Assembly (NCBI GenBank): GCA_900553805.1 | Contig: USEU01000011.1 | Location: 1-37,757 of the forward strand | Direction: 5' to 3' | From: an uncultured Eubacteriales bacterium | GTDB lineage: Bacteria; Bacillota; Clostridia; Oscillospirales; Oscillospiraceae | DNA: 37,757 nt | In this document: positions 33,201 to 37,757 of the stretch, in pieces | How positions within the stretch are numbered: the stretch's first letter is position 1 | Layout of the letters: every line of letters starts with the position of its first letter | Notes under the pieces: model-generated | The model's database searches: none | Told to the model about the DNA's origin: nothing | The model's input: the letters and a program-made list of their open reading frames with translations, nothing else | Program-made: the position numbers and the translations under genes

Positions 33201-35846
33201 GTCTACACTGGTACTGGTCTTGATGCCATAAATCAGAATTACGCCCTGGTTCAGAATCAGCTTGCCGCCATCGATGTAAACCGCGCGGTAAATGTCGCCA
33301 CCAGCGCCCTCGAGAATGACGCCGGAATCAACGCTCAGCATACCGCCGGACAGGAGAATCGCGCTACACCTCGTGCCGGATATCCTGCCGGTGCCGGTGG
33401 AGCTGGCGATGGCTACGTTGCCGCCCATGATCTCGAAGGACATCCCGCTCTCTGTCTGCACATGCTTCCCGTTCAGGTCGATGGTAACGTTGCTATTGAT
33501 GGTTATGGATTTCTGAAGCTTGCAGTTTCGGACAATTTTGACCGTGCCGCTGCCGGCTGCCGCGACTACCGCGACTGCTTCCTCGACGGTTCCGTAGTAG
33601 GTCTGACCCACCATGGCCACCATACCCGCGGCGGGATTGTTGGAATTCAGGGTGTCGCAGTAGACGCACTTCTCCTGGGTGGGGTCGGATACAAAGGAAT
33701 GCTTGATACAGGGAGCAACGGTGTAAGCGGTTGTATAAGCCTCCGTGTCCCCGAGCGTATTTGTCACCCCGCTCAGGTCAACAGCTTTTCCGTCTGCATC
33801 CCGGAAGCAATAGCCCGCTGCCAGGCAATACATCACATTTGGGTGGCCCCATGCGCTATGGATCGTTCCGCTCGTAACGTTAAGGCGTTTATATGCACCA
33901 TTTCCGTCAGAAGGTGCCTCAACATTTAGGTAATTCACTTCAGCGCCGGAGATGTTCAGCGCTGTCACATTCTTCGCCCGAATCTCGCCATAGGAGCCGC
34001 CCTGGATGGTCAGGGAATTGTCCTCATTACACCAAATGGTGCCCTCCACCTTACCTGGGCCATTTACGTTCAGGGTAGCTTCTTTACTTTTAGGCATCAG
34101 GATGCCGCCCCTACCGTCAGAAGCTTTAAGCAGGGTGTACCCATTCAGGTTGATGGTCAAGGTCGTACCGGCACTCTGGGTATAAAGTGCCCCATCCCCT
34201 TCCGGCATGGCATTTTGCAGCAGGGTCACAGGTTTGCCCGTGGTAGCCGCCGCATTCAACGCCTCGGTTAGATTGGTATAGTAGGTGCCGTCCACCTCTG
34301 CCACGGCACCATAGGCCAAATTTGTCTTGCCGCAGTACTCGCAGGATTTCTGGGTAATGTCATCTTCCCAGGAATGGGTATCACAGTGAACGACGGTCAA
34401 GGTCTTGCTGGTGGAGGAACTTGCCAGCTCGCTGAGTTTGATGGGGTTACCATTTTCCTCAAAGCGGTAGCCCTCCGGGCGGCAGTCCCCCACATTGGAA
34501 TTGATAACGTAAATTCCATGGAACGTGCCGCCGGTGATGTTTCGCACGTATTCTACCTGATGTGTAGAAAGATCCAACGCGTAGGTACCGCCGATAAACT
34601 CGCCTGCGGTGATCGTCAGTGTATCAATGGAATTTACCGTCAGGAAGCTGCCGGTGTTATTCGTATAGGTGCCGCCATTGATGGTCAGCCTATCACTTGC
34701 GTGAGTGCAACGGATGCTGCCGTTCATTTTGCTGTCGGGGGCAGAACCATTGATGGTCAAATTGGCGGCATAAAGCTGAACGCCGCCGGTAAGAGTCTGG
34801 CCGTTCAGGTTGATGGTTACACTCTTGCTGAGGATATAGGCGTTAGCCTCGCCGTTGCCGGACAGCGTACAATCTGTCAGCAGCTCAATTGTAGCGCCAC
34901 TGGAAGCGGCATTGAGTGCGCCCTCCAGAGACGTATACTCCGTCTCTCCAATCCTCGCTACATACTCCTGCTCCAGCGTGACGGGCTGGGCGAAGAGGAC
35001 GGGGACGGTGAGGGCGGGGACGTTGGGGGCCAGGACGTAGCCCTGGGGCAGGTCGGCCACGAAGGTGTAGGTACCCTCATAAGCGCCCTGCGCCGGGTAT
35101 TCGTCACAGTGCCAGGCGGCCACGGGGAGGGTCTGCTCCCCTGCCTCGGTATCGGCCAGGACGGCGGCGGGCAGGCAGGTCAGGACGTCCTCAAAGGAAA
35201 GGGGATACTCCGGGTCGGCGGCCAGGGCCAGGACGCCGGTATCGGGGGTGAGGGACTGGAGGGAATCCACCCAGCTCCAGGCGAGGACGAGGGTATCCTC
35301 CGGCTCGGTGGGCTCTTCCGTGGGCGCTTCGGTGGCTTCCTCCGTGGGGGCCTCGGTGGGGGCTTCCGTGGGCGCTTCTGTCGGAGCCTCGGTGGGCGCT
35401 TCCGTGGGGGCCTCGGTAGGAGCCTCGGTCACGGCGGTGCCGTGGTCCTCGGTGCACACGAAGGTGCAGGGGCGAGCCTCCGCGCCGGGGTTATAGCCGC
35501 AGGCGGCGTCGTGAACATGGGTGCAGCTCAGCACTCTGGTCACGCAGCCGGTGGCCTCGGAGCAGCTGTGGGCACAGGCATCGGCCACACCGCTTTCCGG
35601 GTCGGAGCAGCACTCCGGGCCGTGGACGTGGGTGCAGGCAGTATTATATGTATAGCAAAGATCCCCATGCTCATGGGTGCAGGGCGAAGCAGGCACTGCC
35701 TCGGCATAGCCGCAATCCGCCGTATGCACGGGATGATGGGGATCCACTTCCGCAAAGGTAGGCACCGGCACATAGCCCACCACCATGCACAGGCACAGCA
35801 GGAGGGCGAAACCTCTGCGTAAAAGCTCGTCAAGCCATTTTTTCAT
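21300..35846 (-). CDS. Giant secreted beta-helix / MBG / YDG surface protein (~4,848 aa)
   Basis: A ~4,848-residue exported protein filling 14.5 kb without interruption. Order (residues approximate): signal peptide 1-33, cleaved after TFA; Cys/His-rich region 40-138 (repeated CTHVH, CTHEH); TEAP repeats 141-182; Ig-like region 186-290; about 15 right-handed beta-helix modules 295-3920, each with LDLNG, a run of ISGG/MTGG turns and LSGG, mostly separated by Cys/His knuckles (CxxH...CxYC...C.H...CxxC); an Ig-like and MBG-type region 3925-4410 with LTYNGQEQTQTVTSVTVDG repeats; two YDG domains; a C-terminal domain of about 250 residues (GIRMITGI, LVEYGTVV, RPYITLRD). No LPXTG motif, S-layer domain or terminal membrane helix is visible, so the anchoring is unclear. 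Likely an adhesin or surface scaffold. AAAGGAG suits either this ATG or the GTG one codon earlier. It is transcribed from 35938-35966. Confidence 0.88.
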   Translation of the reverse strand: MKKWLDELLRRGFALLLCLCMVVGYVPVPTFAEVDPHHPVHTADCGYAEAVPASPCTHEHGDLCYTYNTACTHVHGPECCSDPESGVADACAHSCSEATGCVTRVLSCTHVHDAACGYNPGAEARPCTFVCTEDHGTAVTEAPTEAPTEAPTEAPTEAPTEAPTEAPTEEATEAPTEEPTEPEDTLVLAWSWVDSLQSLTPDTGVLALAADPEYPLSFEDVLTCLPAAVLADTEAGEQTLPVAAWHCDEYPAQGAYEGTYTFVADLPQGYVLAPNVPALTVPVLFAQPVTLEQEYVARIGETEYTSLEGALNAASSGATIELLTDCTLSGNGEANAYILSKSVTINLNGQTLTGGVQLYAANLTINGSAPDSKMNGSIRCTHASDRLTINGGTYTNNTGSFLTVNSIDTLTITAGEFIGGTYALDLSTHQVEYVRNITGGTFHGIYVINSNVGDCRPEGYRFEENGNPIKLSELASSSTSKTLTVVHCDTHSWEDDITQKSCEYCGKTNLAYGAVAEVDGTYYTNLTEALNAAATTGKPVTLLQNAMPEGDGALYTQSAGTTLTINLNGYTLLKASDGRGGILMPKSKEATLNVNGPGKVEGTIWCNEDNSLTIQGGSYGEIRAKNVTALNISGAEVNYLNVEAPSDGNGAYKRLNVTSGTIHSAWGHPNVMYCLAAGYCFRDADGKAVDLSGVTNTLGDTEAYTTAYTVAPCIKHSFVSDPTQEKCVYCDTLNSNNPAAGMVAMVGQTYYGTVEEAVAVVAAAGSGTVKIVRNCKLQKSITINSNVTIDLNGKHVQTESGMSFEIMGGNVAIASSTGTGRISGTRCSAILLSGGMLSVDSGVILEGAGGDIYRAVYIDGGKLILNQGVILIYGIKTSTSVDGIYAYLASGTAFAEYDSATAAGSLVNGYSTKDYTDDLIVVEHTSHDYNDIGECACGFVCPHTEWDENGVCTVCEKTAAAALTVNGQTEFFMNAVAALDKAQSSSGEVTLKLLKTVRLNGRYFISRGTFTVDMNGYALGWGSLDVARIDGADVTVISSAEQASGWYCDFEVYSGKLTFKLRETFAIRHLSVYGGEVTISGGNFNDTTGVNLYGGTVRISGGVFEQTYINNNADVKISGGTFRELRLEDGRTLKDILAKNKAFAREDGTELALTLTKFMEWNNVTVRDHVHNMENNKCTICGTICYHKDDSVDYGDAITGKCTKCGALIYGASLQQGGPSAKGFDTLEEALKEYQKLPTDEPVTLRLFKTFSDPFASAFSVNAPLVIEGVCGNGFACHGITVEAGRSLTMNLHGLGYVSDGTFDVSGSLTVNSGNITCSGTSLTLNNGATFTMNGGKIEGYITNDDAVTLNDGSTFTMTDGNVSVLKVAGAATVNISGGEIDSLDASVSATDANVTLSGGTFGQLKVFSTNDVLLTDWLATGCAFWQGENRLERGNVNKSSTISNVRVAPCGTHNFYRGVCSYCGYDCEHSTVTGDGSHTYCTICKEQLFARITAGEAVTYYDSVIDAFNALDGITEPSVTLAILGTPTANKQLEVSKIVTLDLSNGSITKESVGNGNYSLEVCGGANLTITGSGAVKCATGSIEGNGILVSGGTLNVRGGEFGVAGSGRYGLVVKGGTVRLSGGTFYGIDASPKATGGLPALLAPGYAYFYDAEGKNVVESTYNGNPLSLANATLYVLPHTHDFGTTGVCACGVAYVVKLTAYGQDTFYTDFLEAYSDTSSYSSATLQLLRDVDIGATFIGGATDQQSDNLTLDLNGHTLTGSDSDVLYVGNRRTVILMDSSGNNTGSIKNTSKGPAVSVGNLAKATIESGTYSPYVSVEREGGATLTISGGVFQPDGQMSALACSNGNLGSTATLRDLLPAGKTLAYDPNGTELVDVYAIAQAEENAGAYIATAGGKTVYVVSHTRHDVNAETGKCGCGYAPVAAVMAGESVAYFDTFDAAVTEAQKTSGSTLTLMQDVTLAKDAQIYLEHGTFTIDWNSHTLSGETRGSLLKVTGSAAITLTGNGSVTNSGKYGGPAVSFEGTGKLTIENGTYSPQVLKKSTATGTMQISGGVFQNPAGSGYALYTDTGVLADLLAEGYTLALDADGYELLNVYSANNTGMYTDVYVVEHTEHVIDDNGDCPCGLHCDHEHLDENGQCTVCRKQFVAQVTVGEDTTRYEDFGLALEAANGHSGATLTLLTDVESLNGDETFNTMTLDLNGKSFGADDTCYVKTNATLTLADKVGGGAGNVTFATDKDHAGSIVVASGSWYSIVVDGSSTFEMTGGEVSELLFSGKRGTISGGCIEELCANTNATANERKLLLSGGSYGRIYSEKNVSPAYLLWERHAYADNDGTRLELSELPESLKTDPLADVQVVKCENHVYRLYEYEESTGHCIYCNGECSHRIPTGTTIDPADPKCPTCEMPFVAKLTQGYEAPFYYTSVKDALDKANNTVGASNVTVTLLRTTELTGECTISRKAPITLDLNGKNLKAGENAQIKLSEQVGPTVTFIDSFPNSIAECKVPIVVGASRGAGKSSAIVESGYWKQFTVQGELTMNGGKVGTMDVNAPSSAMQATAQIKKGQVTGCLNVGSYAKVTLTGGSFYTIQLPEGKDDFTTLLGTDRNYAFKVTGPGDNRQRYAQMQSANSSRMGPVDVIECGVEGYLHDYKDAEGNGTDTDTCRYCNHKCLHTDVDTSNFVCKECGLTMEASVTQGSETRYFWHYCDAHADAGSAENAEAGEATLKLLKDVVCNDDQRFDKNVTLDLNGHNITGKGGYSTSVGVTLTLTDSSSGDEAKWGTCGLVIGAGGLKGQISKVVVKSGNWSNLVVNNDTDITMTGGSVTFLEFLGTGAENSTISGGTVGRLRVYNANIKLSGGTFVAITYPETYTESVATADLLAEKCAFAQKDSQGEWQRLEHKNLPTLGTGGDLRNVTVVQCGIGEYLHGFSDETGVCAYCNYECLHTDENGSSTLDDDGACSICGLRTALAKVIVNGESTLCKDIAEIHLAMGSAEDGSSITVKLLKDVDEPRNRFGFSRSTTVDLNGHNLNLGGFSISESDVTVTLVDTAENSTAKAEKLWLGGDSVTSSGSGYKIESGHWSIETFTGFHLWVTGGTFEELLIRNDEDAEGVRARISGGTVNNLAIEAADGITLEGGYFGNVRLLDGGTETPFSKLLQADHAVAENAKGNVRVGYDKLPTITSQSQTVKYYVVECAVGQRNHFYKADDKNGRPTISTDTCRYCKHVCQHLTLDENGKCTECELQMAAEVTTDDQSVYRFQTLEEAIGFVNSSADESFTLKLLSDCNLNSAASFGQSVTLNLNGKNLTCADGVSLSARSAVPLTLQDSAEGSTATGGRIDGEEGSAIVVEGGNWDVITVNGTLQMEGGRVTSLRITNLAGSAAIRGGRVDEMTVYDSDNVRLTGGFFGEIGSVNGVAPTALLKEDHAFSRDEDGAGKRHYASLNTPTDSATVNAYVVECTSHEYDSDTGFCIYCNDKCKHETIGADGKCETCQYQMAARVTTVEVGVYQHSYYGDFASAMEAAIKTPVTTGEGRLLTLLSDASADGDWTVPNGLVLDIDLNGKDLTGGGKIIAGSNQAFLDLRDNTKEGTATGLKVEAAQNGGVVVASGTWNCDITAINGGRVTVTGGSMPQGSVTQNVGGIVSVTALPATVINSLSVVDADKVTLSGGSYESIRSPYHAGVPVKDLLARDTDNDIYYTYAQPFPNHSKRLSYGSYENLRVADNTDTVFYGVSVVECKPHDFDGTENCIYCNYECDHEYNGIGECTKCGSKAQASVTTTSGVTTYYTAFNAALAAAVTSDSCTLTLLENPKFKGEYTQTTGSFTLNLNGKELAYNGFDSKWRIGAGASVKFVGDGDVNVSIFLKADAGSDQAASGTAFYGGTYSEIYEQAKSKYLKVLSEQNHFAFKDWDGRWVDLANSTGDFNSVTATAVPYVAVQPANASVSYGADQLPTELTNLTASFESDWTVSAVWYYKDAAGQWVAITKSKPLTSATAYGAQQFDNTGFIVGQYTLRCDLTATKQGFPEFKVSSNEVTLTVTEAAPTFTAPKAATNLVYNGAAQALVSAGETGDGTLMYSNSQDGTYSADIPTGTDAGTYQVWYKVVGDGNHSDSTPAKLDVTIAKAQASSVEIRLTNELTYNGTKQTQNVEIWLGEHNVTEQFTISGNQQTAAGDYILSISAAANGNFDGFESTWWKIAPKNISGATINLGEALTYKGREQTQTVTSVTVDGLDVTYTVSDNVQTNAGTYTLTVTGTGNFTGTATKDWTIAPKDISNAVITLGDTLTYNGQEQTQTVTSVTVDGLPVTYDVTGNTGTDVKDYTLTITGTGNFTGTATKDWTIAPKDISNAIITLGEALTYNGQEQVQTIDSVTVDDLTVTYDASNDRGTNAGAYTLTVTGTGNFTGAATAKFTIAQREVTITNAAVDTSKVYDGNTSACIAYAGIISNKVPNDDVKIVQGTAAYGDKNVGTAKTVTFTGFTLDGSAAGNYRLTGQPADTLADITAREITVTATVKEKTFDGTTDAELASAALDGLVPGDDVKLTGGKPTLAGVTPGKQNVTFEDFVLEGADAGNYHLTNPQPEGVTATVTANSGYLDLTGESDFDGQTDVSIDGDRYPIQEEGEKRYVTLPASCGLLTIYTYVSGDATASHTNYPTSMRVYRILREDTGATVEHIPELNDLLIYNGCSIRVTGKQGIRMITGISKSNKAALTGSGLAGYTLVEYGTVVCWADGLPAGETLTLGKSCARSNFAYRRGVSDPVFAQSGAAMQYTNVLVGFGLDQCSRDLIMRPYITLRDAGGATVTLYGGSVQRSIGYIATQNRTVFPAGTPAYEYVWNIIHAVYGDAYDSDYQG
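22620..23267 (-). repeat. Three tandem 216-bp repeats coding MBG-like domains
   Basis: Near-identical blocks recur with a period of 216 bp (72 codons): compare the stretches starting at about 22646, 22862 and 23078, each coding for FTGTATKDWTIAPKDIS or a close variant. A fourth, more diverged unit follows toward 23470. Near-identity at DNA level indicates recent duplication or ongoing gene conversion. Confidence 0.8.
35304..35429 (-). repeat. TEAP-coding microsatellite-like array
   Basis: A 12-bp unit (coding Thr-Glu-Ala-Pro) repeats about ten times, decaying to TEEA and TEEP at one edge. It encodes an extended Pro-rich stalk between the Cys/His-rich head and the beta-helix region. Copy number is likely to vary between strains by slippage without breaking the frame. 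Confidence 0.85.
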
Positions 35847-35890
35847 CACAACATCGCTCCTTTTCTGACACGAAAGCTGCTAGAGTGTTG

Positions 35891-35921
35891 GGCATCCCAG
35901 GGGCACAGCCCAAAGGATGCC
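35891..35921 (-). promoter_or_regulatory. Leader hairpin of the giant gene
   Basis: GGCATCC pairs with GGATGCC, with inner GGGC/GCCC pairing, inside the ~85-nt untranslated leader between promoter and start codon. No T-run follows, so it is not a terminator. It could stabilise the very long transcript or mark a regulatory site. Confidence 0.45.
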
Positions 35922-35937
35922 ATTTTTATTTTTAGTA

Positions 35938-35966
35938 ATTGTACCATTCATTTCCTCTTTTGGCAA
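35938..35966 (-). promoter_or_regulatory. Promoter of the giant surface-protein operon
   Basis: On the minus strand: TTGCCA (35966-35961), 17-bp spacer, TACAAT (35943-35938). Spacing is ideal, and both boxes match consensus at four to five positions. Confidence 0.7.
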
Positions 35967-35970
35967 GGGG

Positions 35971-36001
35971 TTTGGCACGAAATGCCCAAATTTGGCACGA
36001 A
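35971..36001 (-). promoter_or_regulatory. Two direct repeats immediately upstream of the promoter
   Basis: TTCGTGCCAAA (minus strand) occurs at 36001-35991 and 35981-35971, repeating after exactly 20 bp. The nearer copy ends 5 bp from the -35 box, and the -35 itself lies in a partial third copy. Two sites on one face of the helix next to the -35 suggest an activator-controlled promoter. Confidence 0.5.
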
Positions 36002-36180
36002 TTGTATCGTCCAAGCAGCAGGCAACGGACAGTTGCGGCAAAGACTCAGGCAGGACCAAACGCAGCCCCGTCCCCCGTCCCCCGCGCAACCATCCGTTGC
36101 GGATTTTGGATTTTTTGCGGGATGCAACCAATTGTTGCGGCGATTTTGGGGGATGAATGTTGGATGCGGCGGTATCCTCG
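36002..36180. other. Non-coding spacer, small dyads only
   Basis: No gene is supported here; the reading frames present have no ribosome site and low-complexity composition. One perfect small dyad, GCAAC-CAATT-GTTGC (36124-36138), and several GTTGCGG/GCAACC pieces are present without clear purpose. Confidence 0.5.
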
Positions 36181-36372
36181 CTGCCCCCGCTGGGGGAAGT
36201 GCCGCGAAGCGGCAAAGGGGGTGTCGCTGGTAATTTTGAGTCGCTGCCATTCAACGAACCGCACCCCCTCAGTCAGCCCTTACGGGCTGCCAGCTCCCCC
36301 ACCGGGGAGCCAAGGTATGCGCCAAACCTCCCCTGAAAGGGGAGGCGGCGCAACAGCGCCGGAGGGGTCAGG
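36181..36372. repeat. Cluster of small palindromes (repeat-element mosaic)
   Basis: Consecutive hairpins lie end to end: TGCCGC-GAA-GCGGCA (36200-36214), CAGCCC/GGGCTG (36274-36289), GCTCCCC/GGGGAGC (36293-36310), CCTCCCCT-GAA-AGGGGAGG (36327-36345), CGGCGC-AACA-GCGCCG (36346-36361). This style of repeat is familiar from non-coding regions of gut clostridia; none codes for protein. Confidence 0.65.
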
Positions 36373-36425
36373 CGCGGTACGCAGAATACCCATCGGAATG
36401 CACCAAGGCGAATTCGTACAGGCTC

Positions 36426-36497
36426 CCTTGGCTTCCCCCGGGGGTGTTGCAGAGCGCAGCGAATCTTTCAATAATAATGATTGCCGGTGGCAATCAT
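36426..36497. repeat. Further palindromes
   Basis: CTTCCCCCGGGGG (36432-36444) resembles the inverted form of the palindrome at 36765-36783. ATGATTGCC-GGT-GGCAATCAT (36477-36497) is a perfect 9-bp hairpin with a three-base loop. Both are non-coding. Confidence 0.55.
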
Positions 36498-36547
36498 ACC
36501 TTGATTTAATAGCTGGCAGCCTTGACGGCTCTTCGGAACCGATGAAA

Positions 36548-36745
36548 GTGACTGATGAGGGACGGCGACAGCCTAAACACTGTTTGCACTCCGTCCAATG
36601 GCATCAGTCTAAGATTATTGCAGATTATTGTCCTCTGTTCAGATTCATTTACCACATGGAGAACGACTTTTATAAAGCAAGTACGTTCCCCCACTCATCG
36701 AACTCTTTATGAACCTTTTGGTGCACGCCGTCCCTCATCAGTCAC
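36548..36745. mobile_element. MITE-like element with perfect 20-bp inverted ends
   Basis: GTGACTGATGAGGGACGGCG at 36548-36567 recurs as its exact reverse complement at 36726-36745, enclosing 158 bp of AT-richer sequence without a credible gene. Size (198 bp), perfect inverted ends and location in a repeat-rich gap fit a miniature transposable element. No clear target duplication was found. Confidence 0.55.
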
Positions 36746-36785
36746 GCCCCGTTGGGGCGCGCCAGCTTCCCCCCGGGGGAAGCCA
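36746..36785 (-). terminator. Hairpins downstream of the TetR gene
   Basis: GCTTCCCCCC-GGGGGAAGC (36765-36783) begins 8 bp beyond the TetR stop, and GCCCC-GTT-GGGGC (36746-36758) follows. There is no T-run. They may end the TetR transcript, or be two more members of the palindromic repeat set. Confidence 0.35.
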
Positions 36786-36791
36786 AGGGGA

Positions 36792-37472
36792 TCAGGTTTT
36801 CAGTTCGAAGTGCATGGACAGGGATTTGAAGAGGGTGTCCATCACCTGTTTGGCGGTGGCGCGGATGTCCACCTGGGCCACGTAGGCGATGATCTTCTCC
36901 CGCTCCTCCGGCGGGACCTGGAAGATGCTCAGGCTCATGCCCAGGAAGCGCTGGACCTTGCGCTCCAATGTGAAATAGGGGTCGCATTTCTTGGCCATGA
37001 AGCCGCGCATCATTCCGGCGGTGCCCAGCTCCATCTCGAAAAAGTCGCTGAGGGCCGCGCCGGGCAGGTATGCGGAAAAGGCCGCCTGAAGCTCTGCCGA
37101 CGTGCGCTGGTGGATGATCTCCACCGTGGTGGGATAGGTATAGGCCTCCACGTAGATATCCCGCAGGTTTTCGTCCAGCTCCGTCAGCGCCAGCTGCACG
37201 GCGGTCTCCACCGCATAAATATATGCCGGGGAAGGCGCGTTGGGTGCGATCTGCCGCACCGCGCCAAACTGCCCGCTGAACATCATGCCCACCAGCTCGG
37301 TGAGCACCCCATCCTTTGTGTGAAAAACATTCTGAAACGATCCGACGGACACATCCGCCTCCTTGGCGATCTCGGTCACCGTGGTGCCGGTATATCCCTT
37401 CTCCAGGAACAGCCGCACACAGGCCGCCAAAACCCGCCGCTTCGCGTCCGCGCTGTCATACCGACGTGGCAT
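36792..37472 (-). CDS. TetR/AcrR family transcriptional regulator
   Basis: A 226-residue regulator. Residues 8-55 are a TetR DNA-binding domain (KRRVLAACVRLFLEKGYTGT, helix-turn-helix at about 31-51, VTEIAKEADVSVGSFQNVF). The remaining helical part forms the ligand pocket and dimer interface. The usual aromatic YxxF pair after the recognition helix is replaced by FQNVF. AGGAG precedes the ATG at 37472. It has a near-consensus promoter with an overlapping dyad, suggesting autorepression. Its target is not evident; the next gene on the same strand is the giant protein operon, more than 900 bp away with its own promoter. Confidence 0.88.
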   Translation of the reverse strand: MPRRYDSADAKRRVLAACVRLFLEKGYTGTTVTEIAKEADVSVGSFQNVFHTKDGVLTELVGMMFSGQFGAVRQIAPNAPSPAYIYAVETAVQLALTELDENLRDIYVEAYTYPTTVEIIHQRTSAELQAAFSAYLPGAALSDFFEMELGTAGMMRGFMAKKCDPYFTLERKVQRFLGMSLSIFQVPPEEREKIIAYVAQVDIRATAKQVMDTLFKSLSMHFELKT

Positions 37473-37491
37473 AGCATCTCTCCTCTTCTCT

Positions 37492-37509
37492 ATTAATACG
37501 TAGCTTAAT
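37492..37509. promoter_or_regulatory. Candidate TetR operator dyad
   Basis: ATTAA and TTAAT flank an 8-bp centre (TACGTAGC), overlapping the -10 box and start of transcription. A protein bound here would block the promoter, the usual autoregulation of TetR genes. Confidence 0.45.
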
Positions 37510-37536
37510 TATATAATGGTTGCGGTGAAATTGCAA
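37508..37536 (-). promoter_or_regulatory. Promoter of the TetR gene
   Basis: On the minus strand: TTGCAA (37536-37531), 17-bp spacer, perfect TATAAT (37513-37508), about 36 bp upstream of the start codon. The remaining sequence to the window end (37537-37757) shows nothing I can assign. Confidence 0.75.
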
Positions 37537-37757
37537 GTGTTTTTTTATTGATTTTGGAAGGGGCATCGGCGGGCGGGAGTTTTGGCTTTGCGTGAAAGTT
37601 TTGGACTTGCAATCCCGAAACTTTGGATGTACGGGACCCAATGAAGAGGACATAAAACAGCTGCCGCGCACGTTTTCCCTTTTGCTTAACTTGGGCTTTG
37701 CCCCTGCCCACATCCCTACGGGATGCGTTCAGCGGCAAAGAGGACTCTCCCACGGGC

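Noticed and set aside
24540..34400. Regularly spaced repeats suggesting a CRISPR-like or non-coding array
   Set aside because: The units are 620-860 bp, diverged, and stay in one reading frame without stops; they are protein modules, not direct repeats with spacers.
35880..36254. 124-codon minus-strand frame upstream of the giant gene
   Set aside because: It spans the promoter, leader and part of the palindrome cluster, and has no ribosome site or protein-like composition.
37505..37753. Short minus-strand frames at the right edge
   Set aside because: They overlap the TetR promoter and show no motif or ribosome site; the two overlapping frames cannot both be real and neither is supported.

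Overview
The window reads as chromosome of a strictly anaerobic, fairly GC-rich Firmicute, most likely an Oscillospiraceae/Ruminococcaceae-type gut clostridium. The assignment rests on the gene families (C69 dipeptidase, LysR/TetR regulators, MATE pump, Hdr/Flx proteins, class I two-subunit fumarase, a giant secreted protein with a Cys/His-rich start and TEAP repeats), on AGGAGG-type ribosome sites, and on short palindromic repeats of a kind I associate with this group. No database search was possible; identities come from reading motifs.

Layout. 1-5447 (minus strand): C69 dipeptidase, tRNA-Leu(CAG), a 64-residue ferredoxin-thioredoxin-reductase-like protein, a TetR regulator, a 65-bp palindromic element next to a decayed gene tail, a GNAT acetyltransferase, tRNA-Ser(GCT), and a GNAT-like protein downstream of a LysR regulator. 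5563-8080 (plus): a MATE transporter divergent from that LysR, then a second LysR gene. 8435-19832 (plus): an uninterrupted 13-gene operon. 19901-20122: a truncated GyrI-like remnant. 20224-35846 (minus): a two-gene operon for a ~4,848-residue secreted beta-helix/MBG/YDG surface protein and a small secreted SH3-like protein. 35850-36791: no gene, but promoter, direct repeats, many small palindromes and a ~198-bp element with perfect 20-bp inverted ends. 36792-37472: a TetR regulator with a clear promoter and dyad.

The main system is the 8435-19832 operon. It encodes, in order, an LDH-fold dehydrogenase with the malate-type arginine, HdrB, HdrC, HdrA, an MvhD/FlxD protein, two ferredoxin-type subunits (FlxC- and FlxB-like), a FAD/NAD(P)H/2Fe-2S subunit (FlxA-like), a fumarate-reductase iron-sulfur protein, a fumarate-reductase flavoprotein, both class I fumarase subunits and a small PQ-loop-like membrane protein. 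The genes give the complete soluble route oxaloacetate -> malate -> fumarate -> succinate together with an NADH-linked, HdrA-based flavin electron-bifurcation module, and no quinone-binding membrane anchor. The simplest model is a cytoplasmic NADH-dependent fumarate reductase that conserves energy by also reducing ferredoxin. That coupling is inferred from gene order and cofactor motifs and is not demonstrated.
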